From: Baaleninema simplex PCC 7105
GTDB taxonomy: Bacteria > Cyanobacteriota > Cyanobacteriia > Cyanobacteriales > Geitlerinemataceae
Direction: 5' to 3'
Assembly (NCBI RefSeq): GCF_000332355.1
Contig: NZ_KB235958.1
Span: 1,023,175-1,087,174, forward strand
DNA: 64,000 bases
Shown here in pieces: positions 16,283-22,976 of the stretch (positions are counted from its first letter, which is position 1; each line of letters starts with the position of its first letter). Position numbers and translations under genes: made by a program. Under the pieces are notes generated by a model. That model was not told the origin of the DNA. It was given only the letters and a program-made list of their open reading frames with translations, and made no database searches.

Positions 16283-17221
16283 ATAGGACTGAACGTCGGT
16301 CGCCCCGAAACGATCGGTGACGGTAACTTCGACGGGGAAACTGCCCTCGTCCGTTGCTTGCCACTGCACCCGACCGAAGCGATCGAGACTCATTCCCTCT
16401 GGGGCTTCGGTTAACTGATACGAGAGCGCGTCGCCATCGATATCCAAAGCTTCGACGGTATAGCTGTAATCACCGCCGACGACTGCTGTGGCGATCGGTT
16501 CGGACGTAAACCGAGGGGGTGAGTTATCGACAACGGTTAGAGTAAAGCGCTGTGCGCCCCCCAAACGTCCGTCGTTCGCGCCGACAGCAACGGTATAAGT
16601 TCCCGCTACGGGTTTGTCCCAAAGAACTTCGCCGGTGACAGCATCGACGGCCATTCCCTCGGGAGCTTCGAGGAGTTGGTAGTTTAGGGTATCGCCGTCG
16701 GGATCTTCGGCTTCGAGGGTATAGGTATATTCCGTCCCTACACCGGTCAGTCCTTGGGGGGTCGAGGTAATGCGAGGGGCTTGGTTGACGGCCGTCGGTT
16801 CGACGACGAGGGTGTAACGCTGGCGGTTGAGGTCGTTGTGAGAGTCGCTGGCGATAATTTCGACGGTGTGGGTGCCGAGGGTGGGTGCGTCCCACAGTAC
16901 CTCTCCCGTCAGCTCGTCGACCGTCATGCCTTCGGGTCGTTCGCCCAAACTGAAGCGTAGAGCGTCTCCTTCGGGGTCGGTGGCTTCGACGGCGTAACGG
17001 TAGGGTTGTCCGACTCCGGCGGCGGTGGGGGGGACGGAGGTAATCGCTGGGGGCGTGTTGGTGCCGTTGACTTGGACGGTGAAGCCCTGTCCGCTGAAGC
17101 TACCCCGGCTGTCGGTAACGCGGACGGCAAATTCGCGATCGCCGAGTTGAGTTTCGGTCGGTTGCCAGCTCAAAACGCCCGTCAGCGGGTCGAGGACGGC
17201 TCCGGTGGGGGCGCTTGGCAA
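16232..17221 (-). CDS. 5'-most remaining segment of the split megagene: Ig-like repeats
   Basis: The 329-residue frame holds three to four putative-Ig/cadherin-like repeats of about 90 residues (PPAITSVPPTAAGVG, YRYAVEATDPEGDALRF, EGMTVDELTGEVLWD). From 16700 to 17214 it is nearly identical in DNA to 28580-29103 of the intact megagene, with only scattered substitutions. The native part ends at 16283; the last residues (YLNKFQAQTKPKRAL) come from the IS701-family element. The start in the frame is created by fusion to the IS66 remnant at 17215, so it is not the native N-terminus. Confidence 0.75.
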   Translation of the reverse strand: MPSAPTGAVLDPLTGVLSWQPTETQLGDREFAVRVTDSRGSFSGQGFTVQVNGTNTPPAITSVPPTAAGVGQPYRYAVEATDPEGDALRFSLGERPEGMTVDELTGEVLWDAPTLGTHTVEIIASDSHNDLNRQRYTLVVEPTAVNQAPRITSTPQGLTGVGTEYTYTLEAEDPDGDTLNYQLLEAPEGMAVDAVTGEVLWDKPVAGTYTVAVGANDGRLGGAQRFTLTVVDNSPPRFTSEPIATAVVGGDYSYTVEALDIDGDALSYQLTEAPEGMSLDRFGRVQWQATDEGSFPVEVTVTDRFGATDVQSYRYLNKFQAQTKPKRAL

Positions 17222-17534
17222 TGCTGGCAGGTCTCGGGTTGATACTCGATGATCTCGCTACAGTGACTCGGTTCGTATAACTGTCGTCCAAATCCTTTGT
17301 GTCCTTTTTGCCCTCCCCGTTTACGTCTGCTTCCTTTGTCTTTCTTCTCTTGTTTGGCTTGAGGGGGTTGCTTTGAGGGGGGATGGAGCTGTTTGAGGCG
17401 TTGAGTCCCAGACGTTCTTCGATGGCGGCAATTCGTTGCTCTTGATTCCTCACTAAATTTTTCACGCTTCCTGGAGTCTTTTCCCAGTCCACGCAAGGAA
17501 TCTTGATGTCGCCTATGGTTATGCTCTCTTCCAT
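17215..17534 (-). pseudogene. IS66-family transposase N-terminal remnant, frameshifted
   Basis: From the ATG at 17534 the frame reads to LGLNASNSSIPP, then the match continues in a second frame as KQPPQAKQEKKDKGS, RRKRGGQKGHKG and ETCQHCQ. These are the SSxPPS, GGQxGH and zinc-binding C-x-x-C parts of the IS66 TnpC N-terminus. The frameshift lies near 17370. The rest of the transposase, including all catalytic residues, is missing because the sequence passes directly into the megagene at 17214. This deletion fusion removed the 5' part of the second megagene. Confidence 0.75.
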
Positions 17535-17581
17535 GTCCCTCAGTTTACACCATACCCCCCTGAATGGTTACAATGATTCTG

Positions 17582-18250
17582 CTATAGTTTATCCAAAAAA
17601 CTGACTATTTCAGTATTTTTTAACTTGCGTGCTTTCATTAAAGGAGTATTTCCATAGCTATCCTGAACAGCCAAATTTGCTCCTGCATTTACAAGCAGCC
17701 TGACTAAGTCTAAAGATTGATTTTCTATAGCAAACATAAGTGCTGTTTTTTGTGTATCTTCATCACACAAATTTGGATTTGCTCCAGACTCTAAAAGTTT
17801 TTTGGCTGCCAGGAATTTCCCTTCTTGCACAGCCAACATGAGTGCTGTCATTCCATTTTCACACCAGACTCCACTTTGGCGACAAGTATCCACATCTATA
17901 TCTGTATCAAGCAGAATTTCAATAGCTTGAATGTTTCCTTCAATAGCTGCGCCAATTAAACAAAATTCTCTTGTTTTTTTATCTGTAAATAGAGATAAGT
18001 ACCTGAATGCTCCCCACTGCTCTGTGCTAGCCGCATACATTAATGCTGAATCTCCTTCCATATCAATTAGATTTATATTTGCTCCATTTTCAAGAAGTAG
18101 AGCGATTGCTTCTAAATTTCCATTAGAAGATGCCCTCATGAGGAGGGTTTCTCCACATTCATTTTGGAAATTTACATCATACCCATCAGCAAGAATTTGA
18201 ACAATGTCTTGGATATCAACTTCTGAAATTAGATCGTCAAAGTCTTCCAT
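17582..18250 (-). CDS. Ankyrin-repeat protein, candidate immunity for orphan toxin 3
   Basis: The 222-residue product is almost wholly ankyrin repeats (about six), with signatures such as GETLLMRASSNGNLEAIALL, MTALMLAVQEGKFLAAKKLL and KTALMFAIENQSLDLVRLL. It has no signal peptide, so it should act in the cytoplasm. It lies on the same strand, 176 bp downstream of the orphan Rhs toxin 18427-19710, mirroring the toxin-ankyrin pairs at 19783-22156 and 22166-42299. Ankyrin proteins are known as immunity proteins in polymorphic toxin systems; the specific pairing here is inferred from gene order. The gene is A+T-rich compared with the Rhs core. Confidence 0.8.
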   Translation of the reverse strand: MEDFDDLISEVDIQDIVQILADGYDVNFQNECGETLLMRASSNGNLEAIALLLENGANINLIDMEGDSALMYAASTEQWGAFRYLSLFTDKKTREFCLIGAAIEGNIQAIEILLDTDIDVDTCRQSGVWCENGMTALMLAVQEGKFLAAKKLLESGANPNLCDEDTQKTALMFAIENQSLDLVRLLVNAGANLAVQDSYGNTPLMKARKLKNTEIVSFLDKL

Positions 18251-18426
18251 ATTATGAACCTACTGAAATATCCGATCGGGTTGCACGAAATAGACGATCC
18301 AAAAAGGACATATAGCCAGCCCCACTGATTCGTAAAATTCTGCAACCTGGAAGTCCCTTAAAAAGAGATCCCAACTGTAGAGGTCGTTTACAACTCAAAT
18401 GATTTGGCCATATAAAACAGTAACTT

Positions 18427-19710
18427 CTATCTCGTTCGACTCAAAATAGGTGCAATTGCTGCAAAAACACCATAAGAACTAGAAAGACGCTTAATTCTTG
18501 CAAATTCAGCCTGAGTTGGACGATATAAGGTCACGTATAAAGCAGTTGGGTGGTACTGCCGCCCATTCTCAAAGCTAGCATACTCCATGATAGCTTTGAA
18601 TTGCGATCGGTTGCCAAGAACTGTTTTCCCGGCAAGCTTAACATCCCCAATCAAAAAGGCTTTTGGTTTTTTGTCGGTTGTTCGAGGTCCTCCATCCTTT
18701 ATAATAAAATCTGGCCGTTTACCGTAGAGTTCTTCCGTGAAGAACCACTGGTTTTCATTTTCAGGAAATTGACTTCCACAAGCCCATCCATCATCAAGTG
18801 GCTTTCCCTTTGATGAAATACGAGGTTGTAGCCAAAGATGCTGTGTGAATTGTTGAAATGATTCACCAATCACACTACAAATAGCTCCTCGAAGTACACT
18901 CTCAAATTCAGTACCTGCATCCATAGTGCGACCCATGTTGATGACATTCTGGAATTCGGTAAAGGGTACTAGCTGCTTCATAACAGACACAAGAACATCT
19001 CCGGCAACTCCCTTGGCTCGATCCAATAAATATTCCTTAGCTTGCTGAGCACTATAGTTTCGGATACCTTCCAAAATTTTCCTTACATGAATTGATGCAA
19101 GCAAATCTCCAAGCGGAATCTCCCCAGTCGGATCGCTATAAACCAGAGGATTGTTATAAACAAACTGATAGGGATTACTGCTCTCCGGCACCGTCTCGAT
19201 GACCTCAACCGGGTCGCGACTGACAAAGCGTCCCGTCTCGGGGTCGTAATACCGCGCTCGGAAATGGTACAAATCCGTATTCGACTCCAACCACTGACCC
19301 TGGAAGCGGAAATCTCCCCCTAAACCTTCCGACAACGCCTCCGGCGTCTGCAAATTGCCAAAACTATCGTAGCGGAACTCCGCCACCTCTTGACCGTTGC
19401 CATCTACCAAACCGATGACACTTCCCATCGCATCCGTCAGGTAATACACCGGATTACCCGCCTCGTCCACCCGAGCCAGCGGCATATCCCCCGCATAAGC
19501 AAACGCCGCCTCTACCTCATTCTCTTTAACAATCAAAAACGGCGAGTCGAGTCCTCCCGTCGTCGGAGCCACCACCACGTCCCGTTTCCCTTGCGCGTCC
19601 GTCACCTCAACCCGACGACCCTCGCTGTCGTAAGTATACTCAACAACCGTATTGCCATTAACATCCGAAACGTTGGTCAACTGGTCGTTTTCGTCGTACT
19701 CGAACCGCAA
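18427..19710 (-). CDS. Orphan Rhs C-terminal cassette 3: Rhs core plus PD-(D/E)XK-like toxin
   Basis: The first 190 residues match the Rhs core of the megaprotein almost exactly, including RARYYDPETGRFVSRDP and NPLVYSDPTGE. Homology starts inside a YD repeat near 19759, so there is no native N-terminus; the start at 19710 is a TTG inside the core and translation on its own is doubtful. The C-terminal 240 residues are a different toxin: FESVLRGAIC, RPDFIIK and FLIGDVKL give the E...D...DxK pattern of a PD-(D/E)XK nuclease, followed by FKAIMEYA and YHPTALYVTLY. The layout matches displaced Rhs-CT modules that can recombine into a full-length rhs gene. An ankyrin gene follows. Confidence 0.8.
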   Translation of the reverse strand: MRFEYDENDQLTNVSDVNGNTVVEYTYDSEGRRVEVTDAQGKRDVVVAPTTGGLDSPFLIVKENEVEAAFAYAGDMPLARVDEAGNPVYYLTDAMGSVIGLVDGNGQEVAEFRYDSFGNLQTPEALSEGLGGDFRFQGQWLESNTDLYHFRARYYDPETGRFVSRDPVEVIETVPESSNPYQFVYNNPLVYSDPTGEIPLGDLLASIHVRKILEGIRNYSAQQAKEYLLDRAKGVAGDVLVSVMKQLVPFTEFQNVINMGRTMDAGTEFESVLRGAICSVIGESFQQFTQHLWLQPRISSKGKPLDDGWACGSQFPENENQWFFTEELYGKRPDFIIKDGGPRTTDKKPKAFLIGDVKLAGKTVLGNRSQFKAIMEYASFENGRQYHPTALYVTLYRPTQAEFARIKRLSSSYGVFAAIAPILSRTR

Positions 19711-19759
19711 CGTCTCCCCATCGCGACTGACGGTTTCGACATGACACCCCTCATCGTAG
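19119..19759 (-). repeat. Rhs core homology block, copy 3
   Basis: This block is nearly identical in DNA to 21246-22165 and 23678-24609, though shorter at its 5' side. It covers the last YD repeats and the Rhs core up to the DPxG hinge. It ends sharply where the toxin begins. Confidence 0.85.
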
Positions 19760-19782
19760 CGGTATTCCGTGCGATTTTTCTA

Positions 19783-20307
19783 CTAATTTTTGTGCCGCGA
19801 ATTTAACCTTGACTCTGAGTCTGCTATCTTTCTCAGAATGTCTATATGCTCTGGATCTATGCAATTAACTAGTGGAGCTAGTTCCTCAAAAATATCTATA
19901 TAACCGCCTCTAGCAGCAAATGACAAAGCTGTTTCACCATAACAAGTTTGAATGTTAGGATTGGCACCTGCAAGTACAAGAGTCTTGACAACTTGAATAT
20001 GGCCTTTGCCAGAAGCAGCCATAAGACCTGTTAAAGCTTCATCCCAAAACTCTTCCTCTAAAAATTGATCGATATCAAGATCTATCTCATTTCTGTATTT
20101 GATGAGCATTTCTACAATCTCTAAACGTCCTAATTCACAAGCTAAAACGAATGGAATTTTAGTACAAACGCCCTCTTCCTTTGGAGAAAAAGTTAATTTA
20201 CGATCGATCGCGTATTTTATAAATTTTATATCGTTTTCCTGAATGGCACTATTTAGTTGAGAAAAGTTGGCACTCAAATGAGGGTTAATTGGTTGGCTAT
20301 AGTCCAT
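19783..20307 (-). CDS. Ankyrin-repeat protein, candidate immunity for orphan toxin 2
   Basis: The 174-residue product contains about four ankyrin repeats (VPFVLACELGRLEIVEMLI-like, TGLMAASGKGHIQVVKTLV, ETALSFAARGGYIDIFEEL). No signal peptide. It lies downstream of the orphan toxin 20489-22156 on the same strand. The 181-bp gap is longer than at the main locus because a 101-bp mobile repeat (20339-20439) has landed in it. Its stop codon at 19783-19785 lies right beside the start of Rhs-core homology of the next orphan cassette. It differs clearly in sequence from the ankyrin genes at 17582 and 22166. Confidence 0.78.
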   Translation of the reverse strand: MDYSQPINPHLSANFSQLNSAIQENDIKFIKYAIDRKLTFSPKEEGVCTKIPFVLACELGRLEIVEMLIKYRNEIDLDIDQFLEEEFWDEALTGLMAASGKGHIQVVKTLVLAGANPNIQTCYGETALSFAARGGYIDIFEELAPLVNCIDPEHIDILRKIADSESRLNSRHKN

Positions 20308-20338
20308 AACTTGTAAGGGATTATTTAATACAGCATGA

Positions 20339-20439
20339 TATAGCAGTACGACGCCGTTTGCGGATTGTTGTCAGGATAGATCGTTACGGAATGGGGTTTT
20401 CAGCTAATCTTTTTCCGCAAAACATTTAGGATTGCTATA
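20339..20439. mobile_element. Short non-autonomous IS630-type element (type A), copy 1
   Basis: The element is 101 bp with ends TATAGCAGTACGACG and GGATTGCTATA, and shares the internal ATGGGGTTTTCAGC with copies at 61154-61254 and 61612-61712. TA at both ends fits IS630/Tc1 target duplication, and the ends resemble those of the IS630 element at 54307 (TATAGCAATCCTAAG). It sits between orphan toxin 2 and its ankyrin gene. Confidence 0.8.
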
Positions 20440-20488
20440 TCCTATGATGCCCGATCTCTATTCCTTAAGGGTGTCATTGATTTTTTAA

Positions 20489-22156
20489 TCAAAAGGCAAC
20501 TGGCAATCGAGGACTTGTACGCTCGTAGAATTCTATAATTTCTACCCTAACACCTTTCTTTAATCCCTCCTTTTTAACAAGAGCTTCATGTGTTGAATTT
20601 CCAAATAGAGTTACATACATTGCCATAGGAACATACTGATGTCCCCTCTCTCCTGTTCGAGGATTTAATTTCCAACTTGCATAAGCATAGTTAATGATCG
20701 AACGCCATTGACGTTTTGAAGTGTCAATTACCTCTGTTCTTAGCTTAAAGTCTCCAACTAGATAGCCTGGAGGTTTTCTATCATAAAGAGCTGGTTGTTT
20801 TGTTTTAAATACAAAGTCAACTCTCGGATTTTGATTTCTATCTAAAATAGATATTGTCCCAAGACCACGAGAAAATTGTGTTGGAGAGGGTATGGGTTCA
20901 CCACATCTATATCCATTACTTCCAGGTGTCCCACTTGGCTCGATGTCAACTTCCAGCCATGTACGATTTTTAGCACCTTGTGGTAGTGGAATTGCGCCAC
21001 AGAGACTTGACATCATTAAACCTTCAAATCCTCGTCCTCGCAAGCGTTGGTTACTTAAAAATTCAGTTACAGGATTAAATGGAATCAATTGACTCAAAGC
21101 TTGCTCTAGAACTTGGCCAGCTATTCCACGAGCTTGGTCTATTAATTCTTCTTTGGCTTGATTGAGTGATAGTCGCCGAACGTTATGAAGTATTTTATTG
21201 ATTGTTTGTGCAGCATTCAGCCGATTAATCGTTATATTGCCATCTGGATCGCTATAAACCAGGGGATTGTTATAAACAAACTGATAGGGATTGCTGCTCT
21301 CCGGCACCGTCTCAATCACCTCAACCGGGTCGCGACTGACAAAGCGTCCCGTCTCCGGGTCGTAATACCGCGCTCGGAAATGATACAAGTCCGTATTCGA
21401 CTCCAACCACTGACCCTGGAAGCGGAAATCTCCTCCCAGTTCTGATGGTAAAGCCTCCGGTGTCTGCAAATTGCCAAAACTATCGTAACGGAACTCCGCC
21501 ACCTCTTGACCGTTGCCATTCACCAAACCGATGACACTTCCCATCGCATCCGTGAGGTAATATACCGGATTTCCCGCCTCGTCTACCCGAGCCAGCGGCA
21601 TATCCCCCGCATAAGCAAACGCCGCTTCAACGTCATTCTCTTTGACAATCAAAAACGGCGATTCGAGTCCTCCCCTTGTCGGAGCCACCACCACGTCCCG
21701 TTTCCCTTCCGCGTCCGTCACTTCAACTCGACGACCCTCGCTGTCGTAAGTATACTCAACAACCGGATTGCCATTAACATCCCAAACTTTGGTCAACTGG
21801 TCGTTCTCGTCGTACTCGAACCGCAACGTCTCCCCATCGCGACTGACGGTTTCGACACGACCCCCTGCATCGTAAGTGTACGTCTCGATTCCCTGTGCCG
21901 TATCAATTTCTGTGAGTTGGTGAACGTTCTCGTAGCGGTAAGTTCCCTGAGCTTCCCCACCCGAAACCGTCTGACGGTTGCCATCGGCATCGTAAGTATA
22001 GACCACCTCGTCTAACAAGGTTCCAGTCGCATCGTAGAACGACTCTTTCTCCACCCGCAGCGAGGTATCGTACTCGATTTGGCGATAGGAACCATCCTCA
22101 CGTGTTATCTTCGTCGGTTCGCCACTGGCAGAGCGATCGTAACTCACCGACGACAA
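20489..22156 (-). CDS. Orphan Rhs C-terminal cassette 2: YD repeats, Rhs core and PD-(D/E)XK-like toxin
   Basis: Residues 1-300 repeat the end of the megaprotein (SSVSYDRSASGEPTKITRED onward) with a few changes. The homology begins at 22165, one base into the ankyrin stop codon, so the cassette has no upstream region of its own; the start is a TTG inside former coding sequence. After SDPDGN the C-terminal 245 residues are a distinct toxin with FEGLMMSSLC, RVDFVFK, YLVGDFKL and QWRSIINYAYA, the same E...D...DxK scaffold as the other two toxins but with low residue identity. Followed by an ankyrin gene. It could be expressed after recombination into the intact megagene or by read-through; neither is shown. 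Confidence 0.8.
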   Translation of the reverse strand: MSSVSYDRSASGEPTKITREDGSYRQIEYDTSLRVEKESFYDATGTLLDEVVYTYDADGNRQTVSGGEAQGTYRYENVHQLTEIDTAQGIETYTYDAGGRVETVSRDGETLRFEYDENDQLTKVWDVNGNPVVEYTYDSEGRRVEVTDAEGKRDVVVAPTRGGLESPFLIVKENDVEAAFAYAGDMPLARVDEAGNPVYYLTDAMGSVIGLVNGNGQEVAEFRYDSFGNLQTPEALPSELGGDFRFQGQWLESNTDLYHFRARYYDPETGRFVSRDPVEVIETVPESSNPYQFVYNNPLVYSDPDGNITINRLNAAQTINKILHNVRRLSLNQAKEELIDQARGIAGQVLEQALSQLIPFNPVTEFLSNQRLRGRGFEGLMMSSLCGAIPLPQGAKNRTWLEVDIEPSGTPGSNGYRCGEPIPSPTQFSRGLGTISILDRNQNPRVDFVFKTKQPALYDRKPPGYLVGDFKLRTEVIDTSKRQWRSIINYAYASWKLNPRTGERGHQYVPMAMYVTLFGNSTHEALVKKEGLKKGVRVEIIEFYERTSPRLPVAF

Positions 22157-22165
22157 TACCGTCGT
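21246..22165 (-). repeat. Rhs core homology block, copy 2
   Basis: This 920-bp block matches 23678-24609 with few mismatches. It begins directly at the end of the ankyrin gene 22166-22960 and ends at the DPxG hinge before the toxin. It is the natural substrate for homologous exchange with the main gene. Confidence 0.85.
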
Positions 22166-22960
22166 TTATTCCTCTGTTGCTCCTGCTTCCAATAACTTTT
22201 GGGCTACTTCATCATAATCTTTTTCTCGAGAGATACTAAGGGCAGTACGATTATTATTATTTTTTAAATTCACATTTACACCAATTTCTATTAATGTTTC
22301 TGCCATAGAAAAATTTCCACATTCTATTGCCTCTATTAATGGTGTGTTCCCATTAAAATTTCTGCAATTCATATTAGCATCTATAGATGATAAAAAAATA
22401 ATTCCTGCCAATGAATTATCAATAATTGCACACCAAATTGCTTCCTCAATAAATTCTTGTAGATAGTTTTTGTTGATTAAAGGTAAAAGATATTCGTAAA
22501 TTTCTTTATACCCACTAGAGGCAGCAATGGACAATGGTGGATTTGATTCTTTTCCTGCTGCATTTACATCAGCACCAGCATCAATGAGCCTTTTAACTAG
22601 CTGCAAATTATTTATGCTAACAGCACACATTAAAGGTGTCATGTCCATATCTGGATTAATATTGACATCTGCACCATGCTCGATTAAGAGATCGGCGATA
22701 TCTAGAAATTCATTGTCTATCGCGATCGCTAGTGGACTTCTCATATACCACTGATTTGGGTCGGCATTCTTCACGCTAAGTAAAAGAGTAACTATTTCAA
22801 TGTTGTTTAGTTTTGTTGCTGCTTCTATAGCACTTGATGCACATGAGTTATTAATGTAATTAACTTGAACTCCTTGAGCTATAAGTTCTTCAATTTTTGA
22901 GATGTTTTCAGCCTTGATTGCTTCAATCATCTGTGTATGCAGTGAATGTGTATGTGGCAT
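22166..22960 (-). CDS. Ankyrin-repeat protein, candidate immunity for the main Rhs toxin
   Basis: The 264-residue product has about seven ankyrin repeats (SAIEAATKLNNIEIVTLLL, SPLAIAIDNEFLDIADLLI, TPLMCAVSINNLQLVKRLI, TPLIEAIECGNFSMAETLI). It lacks a signal peptide. Its ATG lies 16 bp after the megagene stop on the same strand, the tightest spacing of the three toxin-ankyrin pairs, and suggests coupled expression. It is A+T-rich and different in sequence from the other two ankyrin genes, as expected if each protects against one toxin. Assignment as immunity protein rests on position and on known use of ankyrin proteins in such systems. Confidence 0.82.
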   Translation of the reverse strand: MPHTHSLHTQMIEAIKAENISKIEELIAQGVQVNYINNSCASSAIEAATKLNNIEIVTLLLSVKNADPNQWYMRSPLAIAIDNEFLDIADLLIEHGADVNINPDMDMTPLMCAVSINNLQLVKRLIDAGADVNAAGKESNPPLSIAASSGYKEIYEYLLPLINKNYLQEFIEEAIWCAIIDNSLAGIIFLSSIDANMNCRNFNGNTPLIEAIECGNFSMAETLIEIGVNVNLKNNNNRTALSISREKDYDEVAQKLLEAGATEE

Positions 22961-22976
22961 GAGTATCGATCGTAAT

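Larger units (their letters stand above)
5457..17214 (-). pseudogene. Second toxin megagene, 5'-truncated and split by two insertion sequences
   Basis: Three minus-strand pieces (16283-17214, 12517-14922, 5457-11234) are parts of one gene. Deleting the IS701-family element with one ATAG joins VQSY to QLQAIGD in frame. Deleting the IS4-family element with one 11-bp GCGATCGCCCC joins EEGGAIA to GSDGSLVLLAPG in frame. The restored frame is about 3,030 codons. Order: Ig-like repeats nearly identical to those of the intact megagene at about 28580-29103, an Rhs-like entry domain with a few YD units, cadherin-like and IPT/TIG-like domains, a YVTN-type propeller, a lipase-like domain and a NUC1 nuclease. 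The 5' end is lost at an IS66 fragment, so no native promoter or start remains. Confidence 0.85.

Noticed and set aside
17100-17534. A single 144-residue gene over the IS66 remnant
   Set aside because: The family match changes frame near 17370 and then ends in the megagene, so it is a remnant, not a gene.
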